This document shows, one piece after another, positions 1-6,514 of a stretch of DNA of 7,909 nucleotides. The notes under the pieces are model-generated. The model saw only the letters and a list, made by a program, of their open reading frames with translations. It did not search any database and was not told where the DNA came from. The translations under genes were made by a program, and so were the position numbers. Source of the stretch: Bifidobacterium breve (GTDB lineage: Bacteria > Actinomycetota > Acidimicrobiia > Acidimicrobiales > Ilumatobacteraceae); contig CALPPK020000036.1 of the NCBI GenBank assembly GCA_943325435.2, forward strand, positions 1 to 7,909, in the 5' to 3' direction. Position 1 is the stretch's first letter, and each line of letters opens with the position of its first letter.

Positions 1-161
1 TGTCGAGCGATGAACAGGATCGTGGACGGTGACGCAATGATCTCGGCTAATTGCTCTTGGGTCGGAGGCTTGTTGGAGGTTGACAGTTGTGGAATGAGAC
101 GGTTGAAAGCGTCAATCAATTCAGCATTTGCAATAGTGGCTTGTTCAACAACAACGGACAT
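1..161 (-). CDS. GNAT-like N-acetyltransferase, N-terminal fragment (cut by left window edge)
   Basis: The reverse strand opens with an ATG at 161 and stays open for 53 codons to the left edge, so this is only the start of a gene. Residues 1-53 begin MSVVVEQATI, continue through a helix with LIDAFNRLIPQL, then PPTQEQLAEIIASPST, and end with ILFIAR. This is the usual opening of a GNAT acetyltransferase: strand 1, helix 1 contacting the acceptor, then a 'xLLVAxD' second strand. The acetyl-CoA-binding R/Q-x-x-G-x-G/A motif would lie outside the window, so the substrate cannot be guessed. An AAGGTGGG ribosome-binding site (165-172) sits a normal distance upstream and supports both the start and the strand. 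The gene diverges from the SCO6745-family gene at 226. The family call rests on about 53 residues only. Confidence 0.6.
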   Translation of the reverse strand, partial: MSVVVEQATIANAELIDAFNRLIPQLSTSNKPPTQEQLAEIIASPSTILFIAR

Positions 162-164
162 ATA

Positions 165-172
165 CCCACCTT
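165..172 (-). promoter_or_regulatory. Ribosome-binding site of the GNAT-like gene
   Basis: The reverse strand reads AAGGTGGG, with its AAGG core seven bases before the ATG at 161. It is one of the clearest Shine-Dalgarno sites here. It is the main reason to treat bases 1-161 as a minus-strand gene rather than as the start of the plus-strand reading frame that also passes through them. Confidence 0.6.
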
Positions 173-213
173 GCCACATTTGCCCCAGTAATCGGGCGAC
201 ATCAGGAAGTAGT

Positions 214-219
214 TATTCT
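214..219 (+). promoter_or_regulatory. Candidate -10 element (TATTCT) for leaderless SCO6745-family mRNA
   Basis: TATTCT fits the TANNNT consensus of actinobacterial -10 boxes. Six bases separate it from the ATG at 226, the spacing expected if transcription starts at the A of the start codon. The only purine-rich stretch upstream, AGGAAG at 204-209, is 16 bases from the ATG, which is far for a ribosome-binding site. No convincing -35 box is visible. This is inferred from spacing and consensus only. Confidence 0.35.
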
Positions 220-225
220 TCGGAC

Positions 226-1116
226 ATGGATTCCACGCATGTTTCTCGAGTATTGGCAGGGGTTCTTGAACCAGTTAAAGGTCAGGTGTACTTCTCGCCC
301 GAATGCCATAGCAACTATCAGAAATTAGGTTTTGGGGCGAGCCCGCGTGAACTAAATGGCGTGATGGCACCAGACGGGCCTGCGTACTTCACTAGCCGTG
401 GGTCGGTTATGGGGCAGGTGCCAGGACATGTAGTGGCTGCAGCATTTGCGGTGTTCAAACCAGAAGTTGTGTTGCCATCTGTTGCATACGGTTGGACTCT
501 TACGGATGCAGCAACAATTTGTGCGGCACGAGATGACGGCGCAATTGGGCAATTGCATCGCATCATTGGTGAAAATCCGGATGGCGCATCTCGTGCGCGT
601 TCATTGCTCGCGCGTGCAAATGAAGTTTTGCGTCCTGAAGGTCGTGCGCTTTTTGCTGGCATGAGTTCGCTTGCGATGCCAGGTTCAGTTGTCGGAGATG
701 TGTGGCGATTAGGTGACATGTTGCGTGAGTATCGAGGCGATAGCCATACCGCGGCATGGATCAGTGCTGGTTTCACTGCTTGCGAAATTGGGGTTCTCAG
801 TGAACTGTTCTGGGGAATGCCCATCAAGACATACAGCAGAAGTCGCGGATGGGATGAAGCAGATTACGACGACGCAATTGACCGCTTGTTGCGAGACCGT
901 CTCATTACGGATGACGGAACCCTCACCGCTGAGGGCCGTGCTCAACGCGAGTTGGTGGAACAAAACACTGACAAACAAATGGAATGTGTCGTACGTGAGC
1001 TTGGCGCAGATATCGACGAATTAATCGCCATTTTGAAGCCATGGGGAGCCGCAATTCGCGAGAAAAAGGGCTATCCGGCAGCTGGTCCGCATGATCTGGC
1101 AGATGCAGCCAATTAG
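226..1116 (+). CDS. SCO6745-family (SalK-like, helix-turn-helix) protein
   Basis: This 296-residue protein matches the actinobacterial SCO6745/SalK-like family as I know it. It opens with a conserved LEPVKGQVYFSPE segment (residues 14-26). A long helical region follows, with the RxLF-type stretch RALFAGMSSLAMP (140-152) and the LREYRGDSHTAAW motif (166-178). The C-terminal winged-helix-like part reads RGWDEADYDDAIDRL (207-221), then LITDDGTLTAEGRA (226-239). The biochemical role of the family is unclear. SalK was named from an antibiotic cluster and is not a kinase in any proven sense. The frame is open back to base 10, but residues before 226 lack family similarity and lie antisense to the GNAT-like gene, so ATG 226 is preferred. 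The length from this start suits the family (about 270-300). The PAC2 gene follows after 39 bases, suggesting cotranscription. No signal peptide or membrane segment is seen. Confidence 0.8.
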   Translation: MDSTHVSRVLAGVLEPVKGQVYFSPECHSNYQKLGFGASPRELNGVMAPDGPAYFTSRGSVMGQVPGHVVAAAFAVFKPEVVLPSVAYGWTLTDAATICAARDDGAIGQLHRIIGENPDGASRARSLLARANEVLRPEGRALFAGMSSLAMPGSVVGDVWRLGDMLREYRGDSHTAAWISAGFTACEIGVLSELFWGMPIKTYSRSRGWDEADYDDAIDRLLRDRLITDDGTLTAEGRAQRELVEQNTDKQMECVVRELGADIDELIAILKPWGAAIREKKGYPAAGPHDLADAAN

Positions 1117-1155
1117 TGAAATCTCTGGCTATTTTCGGCGATAGATTTTGAAGGA

Positions 1156-2064
1156 ATGACGGCTTCAGATCACGTCCGCTGGTTATCGCAACCAACACTT
1201 CGCAGCCCTGCCGTCATTGCGGCGTTTAGCGGCTGGAACGATGCGGCCGACGCCTCAAGCACAGCAGTTCGCACTCTCATCGATGCATGGAATGCTGAAC
1301 CCCTTGCTGAAATTGATCCAGAAGAATTCACTGACTTTGCGACAATTCGCCCTTCTGTTCGTTTGCTTGACGGAGTCAACCGCACCATCGTGTGGCCAAA
1401 GGTCAGCATGTGGCATGCAAGCACTCCAGGCGCAGATGTCATTCTTATTCTCGGACCAGAGCCAAGTTTGAAATGGCGTTTGTTTACTGAACAGATCGTC
1501 AGTGTTGCTGCTCGTTTTGAAGCATCAATGGTGTTGTCGCTTGGAGCATTACTTGCTGATGTCCCCCACTCACGTGAAGTTCGAGTCATGGGCACCGCTA
1601 ACGATCAACCAACTATTGACAGATTTGATCTTCAGCGTTCGCGTTACGAAGGACCAACCGGCATTGTCGGCGTCTTGCACGATGCATGTTCGCAAGCATC
1701 TATTCCATCGGCTTCGTTGTGGGCTGCTGTACCTGCATATGCATCTCAGATTCCTTCACCTAAGGCAGCAAGTGCACTTATGGCGCGTGCCGGCGAAATT
1801 ATCGGCACACCTGCTCCACTTTCCGCATTGCACAACTTCGTTGTTGCGTACGACAACAAAGTGAATGAGCTCATCGAAGATGATGACGACCTTCGTGAAT
1901 ATGTGGAACGTCTTGACTCAATGGGCGACGATATTTTTGATCAGGAAGATTCGCCGCAACTTGAATTCGAATTCGGCAATGACGGTGAAGAAGATTCTGA
2001 AAACAACGCGCACTTGTTAGTTGATGAAGTCGAACAGTTCTTGCGCGATCAGGGTACGAACTAA
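1156..2064 (+). CDS. PAC2-family protein (proteasome assembly chaperone-like)
   Basis: This 302-residue cytoplasmic protein has the actinobacterial PAC2 pattern. It shows PAVIAAFSGWNDAADASS (residues 18-35), the central strand GADVILILGPEPSLKWR (92-108), VLSLGALLADVPHSR (126-140) and YEGPTGIVGVLHDACS (164-179). ASLWAAVPAYASQIPSPKAA (186-205) follows. Eukaryotic PAC2 chaperones help build proteasome rings. Bacterial relatives are common in Pup-proteasome-bearing actinobacteria, but their job is not established. Residues 241-302 form a strongly acidic tail, 24 of 62 being Asp or Glu, ending in the amphipathic segment VEQFLRDQ that actinobacterial members often carry. AAGGA at 1151-1155 touches the ATG directly, a poor ribosome-binding spacing, but no other start lies upstream in frame before a stop at 1117. 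The gene follows the SCO6745-family gene closely, and its TAA abuts the converging Nudix gene. Confidence 0.88.
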   Translation: MTASDHVRWLSQPTLRSPAVIAAFSGWNDAADASSTAVRTLIDAWNAEPLAEIDPEEFTDFATIRPSVRLLDGVNRTIVWPKVSMWHASTPGADVILILGPEPSLKWRLFTEQIVSVAARFEASMVLSLGALLADVPHSREVRVMGTANDQPTIDRFDLQRSRYEGPTGIVGVLHDACSQASIPSASLWAAVPAYASQIPSPKAASALMARAGEIIGTPAPLSALHNFVVAYDNKVNELIEDDDDLREYVERLDSMGDDIFDQEDSPQLEFEFGNDGEEDSENNAHLLVDEVEQFLRDQGTN

Positions 2065-2069
2065 TTAGT
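2060..2069. repeat. Palindrome ACTAATTAGT spanning two abutting convergent stop codons
   Basis: The ten bases form a perfect inverted repeat. They contain the TAA of the PAC2 gene (2062-2064) on the plus strand and the TAA of the Nudix gene (2067-2065) on the minus strand, with no base between. It is AT-rich with no loop, so it is not a plausible intrinsic terminator. No GC-rich stem with a T-run is seen on either side. Confidence 0.8.
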
Positions 2070-2769
2070 TAGTGTGATCGCCGCGCCACATGTGTTCGCG
2101 CGGAGCATCAAACGTCGCAGGGTTAATGTCTCCAGCAATTGCCGCAAAGGCCATATCGCCCCACCACTGCGCTCCAGCTGTTGGGGTTGGTAGTTCATCG
2201 GGGCCAAACCAGCCCACATCGCCAGTCTCTAACGGGTGACCCTGTAGTTCCCCGCCGGTTGCGCGCAGATGGAACAACAACATGTACATACCGAAACGTG
2301 AGAAACCCATACGCATGCCGTCGACAACGCCGAGTAGTTGCAACGGTTCAGCGATGATGCCCGTTTCTTCTTCTACTTCTTTCATGGCCACTTCTGCAGG
2401 CGAATACCCAACATCAGCCCATCCTGTGGGATACAGCCACACTCCGCTGTCTTTACGTTGAACGAGAAGAATCTTGCCTTCTTCATTTCCAACTATTGCG
2501 CCGATGGCTACTTTTGGAGTGACGTATCCGGGAATACCTTCACCGACTGATTCCATCCACTCTTGAACGAAGTGATCTTGTTCGCGACGGATTTCTAAGG
2601 CATCGTCTGCTGCAACTTTTATATCTGCAGCCACTTTTAGTACTTCTTCATAGCGTTCTTTTTCATACAAGCTTTGGGTAAAACCCATGCCGGTACGTGC
2701 AATGGCCGCAAGAGTTTCGCTCCATCGAATGAGATCCTTTGTGAAATACTGCGGTTCTGCATCGCTCAT
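2065..2769 (-). CDS. Nudix hydrolase with N-terminal Nudix_N-type domain
   Basis: This 234-residue enzyme is predicted to hydrolyse a nucleoside-diphosphate-linked substrate such as an ADP-sugar or a related nucleotide; the exact substrate cannot be read from sequence. Residues 8-60 form the helical N-terminal domain found before some Nudix domains (DLIRWSETLAAIARTGMGF, YEKERYEEVL). The Nudix fold follows from about 84. Its box runs from Gly116 to Ile138 as G-x5-Y-x7-KEVEEETGI, keeping the metal-binding Glu residues (131, 134, 135) but with Tyr122 for the first Glu and Lys130 for Arg. The WLYPTGWADVGYSPAE context is familiar for this subfamily, so the changes look inherited and not damaging. 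ATG 2769 is chosen over GTG 2778, because the GTG lies inside the AAGGTG ribosome-binding site (2776-2781), six bases before the ATG. It sits 32 bases after glnD on the same strand, probably as the last gene of that operon. Confidence 0.9.
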   Translation of the reverse strand: MSDAEPQYFTKDLIRWSETLAAIARTGMGFTQSLYEKERYEEVLKVAADIKVAADDALEIRREQDHFVQEWMESVGEGIPGYVTPKVAIGAIVGNEEGKILLVQRKDSGVWLYPTGWADVGYSPAEVAMKEVEEETGIIAEPLQLLGVVDGMRMGFSRFGMYMLLFHLRATGGELQGHPLETGDVGWFGPDELPTPTAGAQWWGDMAFAAIAGDINPATFDAPREHMWRGDHTN

Positions 2770-2775
2770 AGATTT

Positions 2776-2781
2776 CACCTT
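2776..2781 (-). promoter_or_regulatory. Ribosome-binding site deciding the Nudix gene start
   Basis: AAGGTG on the reverse strand lies six bases before ATG 2769. Its last three bases are an in-frame GTG that would otherwise be read as the start, three codons upstream. The spacing favours the ATG. Confidence 0.6.
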
Positions 2782-2801
2782 ACTTGGTATGAGGACAGCG
2801 A

Positions 2802-5087
2802 CTACTTCTCGCCGAGAGAGTGCAAAATGGCGCGCGAGATTTCATTCTTATACGCCTCATCATTTATTCGGCCACCGTTGGGTTCACGCACGTAAAACGA
2901 GTCAACAACTTCATTTCCGAGGGTCAACACTCGAGCATGACGAATATCGAGTCCGCAATCGGCGATTGCTTTTGTAATGCGGTGCAATACACCGACCATG
3001 TCTGGTGCTCGCACCTCGAGAAATGTGGCGTTCGATGACGCCGAGTCGTCGAAACGAACTGTCGGCGCAGCCGGTGCTAACGCAGATGTTGCACGGCGAG
3101 GCCGAGCATTTGCTGCGCGATCTGCAAGTCGCGAATCAAGCGCGAGACGACCTGATAACGCAAGTCGGAGATTGTTCTCAATCGGTTCCCAATCAATGTC
3201 GCCGTGCTGGCTAGATACACGAAACTCTGATGCAGCCATTCCCTGTTCGTCTGAATGTGCTTCGGCACCCAACACGTCCATGTTGTACAAAGACAGAACA
3301 CCAGCAACACGACTAAAGGTTCCGGGTTTGTCAGGGCTGACAACAGTGACACGATCTGGTTGTGTGCGTATTGCAATATCGCCAGTAGCCATAAGTTCCA
3401 GAACTGATGCATCAGGGAAAAGCCGCCACATCACTTCTGTCATGTCGCCACCGCCCAATACGTGTCGTGCGCGTTCAACCAAAAGCGCTACAAGCTCTGC
3501 TTTCCAATCGCTCCACGCTGATGGGCCAGTCGCTAATGAGTCAGCTTGTGTAAGCGCATGCAATAGGTCCAATACAACCGTTGATTGCAAGTGCCCTGCC
3601 ACCATGGTGATGGTCGCGTCATCAGACAAGTCGCGTCGCGTTGCGGTATCAGCAAGTAACAAATGATGCTCAATCAACAAACTGATGATGCGCTGATCAG
3701 ATTCGGGCATTCCCATACGGGTTCCGATTTCAGCGAATAACTCAATGCCGACTTCAGTGTGATCTCCTGGGTACCCCTTACCGAGATCATGAAACAATGC
3801 AGCTAGCACCAACAAGTCAGGACGAACTACTCGGTGCACTAATTCCGCTGCATTAGCGACGGTCTGCCACAAATGGCGGTCGACTGTATAGCGGTGAAAT
3901 GCATTGCGTTGAGGCTTGCTGCGCACCGATGCCCATTCAGGCAAGACGCGAACCAATAAGTTGCGCTGATCTAGGGACTCAAGAACCGGTATCGCTGCTT
4001 CACCTTCAAGAAGTAGCGCAACAAGATCATCACTGGCTCCAGCAGGCCACGGGTCTGGCCACTGGGGAGACGAGTCGCCAAGGCGATTGAGAGACGCGCG
4101 ATCGATACGTGCCCCAAGTCGAGCTGCAGCTGTCGCAACTCGCAGCAATAACGTCGGATCATCGGCGACATTGACTGCATCATCAAGGTGAACTTCACCG
4201 TTCAATAGATGCACTCCTGGCGCCAGCGGCTGCGCGATGGGAGAACGATCAGCTGGTGGGTCTAGTTGAGCCCATGCCTCGTCAGAAATCCATGCCACTT
4301 CACGTCCAACTTCAGCAATTGCTGCCATCAGCAGATCATCTGTGGCGTATCCGGCCATCGGTGCAACCGGACCTTGATCTTCTAGTCGCAAGATTTCACT
4401 TGCTCTACCGACATGACGATGAAGTGCAACACGCACGCGAAGCAGAATGTCATTACACCTAGTTAACTGCCTACGGTCATCCGATGAAAGCTCTAACCCA
4501 GCTTCAACTGCCCATTGCAATGCATGAATGTCGCGTAAACCACCAAGGCCTTCTTTGAGGTTTGGCTCAAGAAGAAACGCGACTTCCCCATCCTTTGCGT
4601 AACGCTCAATGATTCGCCTATGCAATTGCACCAGCCATTGACGACCATTTTTCTTCCAACTTGAAGATGCTTCACGAATCAGTTCGTTTCCGAGTTTCTG
4701 GTTACCTGCAATCACGCGAGCAGTTACTAAAGCTGTGGCCGTATCAAGATCTGTAGAACACAACTGAATGGTCTCTTTTGGAGTACGGACTGCATGTCCA
4801 AGCTTGACGCTCGCGTCCCAAATTGGGTACCACATCTTTGATGCGATATCACCAATGTTCTTTACTGATTTATGAACCAACAAGATATCGAGATCACTAT
4901 GTGGTGCCAGTTCACGTCTGCCGTAACCACCAACAGCAATCAGAACTATGTCGTCACGTTTCTTCTCGCCGGCAGTAGCCGTATTGAAAATTTCCACTAA
5001 CCATGCATCAGTAACATCTGATAACGCATTACACGCAGCGATACCGCCGAGTGACAGATCTGCAATAACTTCAGCACGCGATGTCAT
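2802..5087 (-). CDS. glnD: GlnD: PII protein nucleotidyltransferase / nucleotidyl-removing enzyme
   Basis: This 761-residue cytoplasmic sensor of nitrogen status adds a nucleotide to a PII signalling protein when glutamine is low and removes it when glutamine is high. All domains are present. The nucleotidyltransferase motif is GGYGRRELAPHSDLD (residues 53-67), with the NLKEGLGGLRDIHALQ signature at 176-191. The HD hydrolase domain spans about 395-520, with HRYTVDRH (398-405), FHDLGKG (432-438) and D515. Two ACT glutamine-binding domains lie at about 578-650 (SPDKPGTFSRVAGVL) and 688-760 (APDMVGVLHRITKAI), joined by a loose Ala/Arg/Pro-rich linker. The length fits actinobacterial GlnD, shorter than the enterobacterial protein. 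In corynebacteria this enzyme adenylylates rather than uridylylates PII, so the modification here is open. ATG 5087 is preferred over an in-frame TTG at 5150: it forms an ATGA overlap with the upstream gene and has GGAAG nine bases before it. No PII gene lies in the window. Confidence 0.95.
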   Translation of the reverse strand: MTSRAEVIADLSLGGIAACNALSDVTDAWLVEIFNTATAGEKKRDDIVLIAVGGYGRRELAPHSDLDILLVHKSVKNIGDIASKMWYPIWDASVKLGHAVRTPKETIQLCSTDLDTATALVTARVIAGNQKLGNELIREASSSWKKNGRQWLVQLHRRIIERYAKDGEVAFLLEPNLKEGLGGLRDIHALQWAVEAGLELSSDDRRQLTRCNDILLRVRVALHRHVGRASEILRLEDQGPVAPMAGYATDDLLMAAIAEVGREVAWISDEAWAQLDPPADRSPIAQPLAPGVHLLNGEVHLDDAVNVADDPTLLLRVATAAARLGARIDRASLNRLGDSSPQWPDPWPAGASDDLVALLLEGEAAIPVLESLDQRNLLVRVLPEWASVRSKPQRNAFHRYTVDRHLWQTVANAAELVHRVVRPDLLVLAALFHDLGKGYPGDHTEVGIELFAEIGTRMGMPESDQRIISLLIEHHLLLADTATRRDLSDDATITMVAGHLQSTVVLDLLHALTQADSLATGPSAWSDWKAELVALLVERARHVLGGGDMTEVMWRLFPDASVLELMATGDIAIRTQPDRVTVVSPDKPGTFSRVAGVLSLYNMDVLGAEAHSDEQGMAASEFRVSSQHGDIDWEPIENNLRLALSGRLALDSRLADRAANARPRRATSALAPAAPTVRFDDSASSNATFLEVRAPDMVGVLHRITKAIADCGLDIRHARVLTLGNEVVDSFYVREPNGGRINDEAYKNEISRAILHSLGEK

Positions 5088-5569
5088 GACGGGATACTTC
5101 CGTCCGCACGTCGGCGAGTCAGGATTGTTGCTGCCTTCCAGGCACCCCAAGAAATACCTGCATCATGAACCTCTTCACCAAGGTCTCTCCATGTCAACGG
5201 CCCGATTGAGAACAAATCATCAGGCATAGCGCGCACTTCATACTCATCACGACGTGCAGGTTCAACACCGAAGTCCTGCAACATCTGAGTGGCATAAGAC
5301 GTTGATGCACGCAGCACATGTAATGGGTTTGACTGTTGGGCATCAACATCTGTGGCTAACAATGACAGCAATTTTTGGGTTGCGACTTGTTGTGTTTGCT
5401 TAGTTACATCAGCCAAGGCAGTTTGAAATTCCTGAGTCGTTTCATCAATACTCATGGACGCGATTTCAGCGACTTGAGTACTTATCCAGCGTGGGATCGA
5501 ACGCGCGACAGCCTGATACAAATCGTCGGCGTAGGGCTCTAGTGCGCTTGCGTCGGGCTGATTGTCCAT
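5084..5569 (-). CDS. Conserved-looking protein of unknown function, coupled to glnD
   Basis: I do not recognise a named family. From ATG 5569 it is a 161-residue, probably soluble protein with no signal peptide or membrane segment. Residues 8-100 look mostly helical (YADDLYQAVARSIPRWI, EFQTALADVTKQTQQVATQK), with a Gln/Thr-rich stretch around 56-66. A more structured-looking end follows: DDLFSIGPLTWRDL (117-130), then DAGISWGAWKAATIL (136-150), rich in Trp and Gly as in a conserved motif, before a short basic tail. Its stop overlaps the glnD start as ATGA, so it is first in the operon and may be needed with GlnD. The frame stays open to a TTG at 5620, but that would add 17 residues with no ribosome-binding site or visible domain. 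A weak purine stretch (TAGAGAT) precedes the ATG. A real gene is likely; its function is unknown. Confidence 0.75.
   Translation of the reverse strand: MDNQPDASALEPYADDLYQAVARSIPRWISTQVAEIASMSIDETTQEFQTALADVTKQTQQVATQKLLSLLATDVDAQQSNPLHVLRASTSYATQMLQDFGVEPARRDEYEVRAMPDDLFSIGPLTWRDLGEEVHDAGISWGAWKAATILTRRRADGSIPS
5097..5101 (-). promoter_or_regulatory. Ribosome-binding site of glnD inside the upstream gene
   Basis: GGAAG on the reverse strand, nine bases before ATG 5087, lies within the last codons of the upstream unknown gene. With the ATGA stop/start overlap at 5084-5087 it supports translational coupling and decides between the ATG and the upstream TTG. Confidence 0.5.
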
Positions 5570-5579
5570 ATCTCTATGG

Positions 5580-5585
5580 AGTGTA
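5580..5585 (-). promoter_or_regulatory. Candidate -10 element (TACACT) for the unknown protein-glnD-Nudix operon
   Basis: The reverse strand reads TACACT ten bases before ATG 5569, matching four of six positions of TATAAT and the TANNNT form. Transcription would start only a few bases before the ATG, giving a very short leader. No good -35 box is found at 16-18 bases. It lies in the 96-base divergent gap shared with the patatin-like gene. Confidence 0.3.
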
Positions 5586-5653
5586 TGTAGCCAGAACAAG
5601 CCACGCCTCACACGAAACAAAGTTGCAACAATTACCTTTGGCTCGACAACGGC

Positions 5654-5659
5654 TAAACA
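5654..5659 (+). promoter_or_regulatory. Weak candidate -10 element (TAAACA) for the patatin-like gene
   Basis: TAAACA ends six bases before ATG 5666, the right spacing for a leaderless transcript, but it lacks the final T of the TANNNT form. No usual ribosome-binding site is present: only TAGG, one base before the ATG. Offered as a weak candidate only. Confidence 0.2.
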
Positions 5660-5665
5660 TTAGGC

Positions 5666-6478
5666 ATGACACATGCATTGGTATTGGCGGGCGGCGGAGT
5701 AACGGGTGTTGCGTGGGAAACAGGAGTCCTCATGGGATTACGAGATTCCGGCCACGACGTCATTTCCCAACTTGACCTTGTGGTGGGCACCTCTGCTGGT
5801 TCCACTGTGGGGGCCCAGATACTTTCCGGCACTGACCTTGCAGACCTCTACGCATTACAGACCGCCGAAAGCCACCATGAGATTTCACCTCAACTGGATC
5901 TTGAAGCTCTCGCAACCATCTTTGGTGAAATGGCATTGGGTGGAACCACAACTGATGAACAACGCGTTCGCATTGGCGACCTTGCCCTTGCAGCAACAAC
6001 AGTTGACGAAGCAACTCGACGAGCCGTGATTGAAAAGCGACTTCCATCTCACGACTGGCCAACCATTCCACTAATCCTCACTGCAATTGACGCTCTCACC
6101 GGAGAATTTGTCACCTGGACAAAAGACACTGGCGTTTCACTTGTGGACGCCGTTACTTCAAGTTGTGCGGTGCCAAGTGTGTGGCCATGCGTCACCATCA
6201 ATAATCGTCGTTATTACGACGGCGGTTTACGCAACAGTGTGAACGCCTATTTGGCTACGGGACATTCAGATGTCATCGTGATTGCGCCAATGACCGGCGG
6301 TCCTTCTGCCATCGTTGATGCCGAACTTGAAGAGCTCCGAGCATCTGGAAGCGCTATCCGAATGATTGTCGCTGATGCTGAAGCAATTGAAGCAATGGGC
6401 CCGAACTCACTTGACCCACGCTTTCGTCGCGTTGCAGCCGAACACGGACGCAGGCAGGGCCGTATCGCTACATTCTGA
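5666..6478 (+). CDS. Patatin-like phospholipase family protein
   Basis: This 270-residue serine hydrolase of the patatin (RssA-like) type is predicted to cleave acyl esters of lipids using a Ser-Asp dyad. The oxyanion-hole loop GGGVTG is at residues 9-14. The nucleophile elbow GTSAGS is at 41-46 with catalytic Ser43, and the DGG motif is at 185-187 with Asp185. A helical cap region of variable sequence lies between 55 and 130. VDAVTSSCAVPSVWP (160-174) is the usual stretch before the Asp motif. There is no signal peptide or transmembrane helix, so it should be cytosolic or peripheral to the membrane. The length matches compact bacterial patatins. The true lipid substrate cannot be told. It diverges from the glnD operon across a 96-base gap. 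The sulfatase downstream has its own strong ribosome-binding site, so cotranscription is possible but not required. Confidence 0.92.
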   Translation: MTHALVLAGGGVTGVAWETGVLMGLRDSGHDVISQLDLVVGTSAGSTVGAQILSGTDLADLYALQTAESHHEISPQLDLEALATIFGEMALGGTTTDEQRVRIGDLALAATTVDEATRRAVIEKRLPSHDWPTIPLILTAIDALTGEFVTWTKDTGVSLVDAVTSSCAVPSVWPCVTINNRRYYDGGLRNSVNAYLATGHSDVIVIAPMTGGPSAIVDAELEELRASGSAIRMIVADAEAIEAMGPNSLDPRFRRVAAEHGRRQGRIATF

Positions 6479-6514
6479 ACGCACCACATATTCCGACGGC
6501 ATTAGCAACCTCAC

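Noticed and set aside
318..827. 169-codon minus-strand frame opposite the SCO6745-family gene
   Set aside because: Low-complexity Ser/Pro/Arg composition, no recognisable domain, and the opposite strand carries clear family motifs.
2804..2817. Short inverted repeat around TCTCGCCGAGA at the end of glnD as a terminator or attenuator
   Set aside because: Only four base pairs with a three-base loop, no T-run, and it lies within the final glnD codons before a same-strand gene 32 bases away.
2977..3666. 229-codon open frame on the plus strand opposite glnD
   Set aside because: It lies fully antisense to well-conserved GlnD sequence, is Ser/Arg/Ala-rich with no domain, and has no ribosome-binding site; it is a shadow of glnD codon usage.
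5088..5150. Longer glnD starting at TTG 5150
   Set aside because: It would overlap the upstream gene by over 60 bases and add residues (MGCLEGSNNPDSPT and following) unlike GlnD. The ATG at 5087 has a ribosome-binding site and an ATGA overlap.
5570..5620. 17-residue N-terminal extension of the unknown gene from TTG 5620
   Set aside because: Rare start codon, no ribosome-binding site, and it would consume most of the divergent promoter gap.
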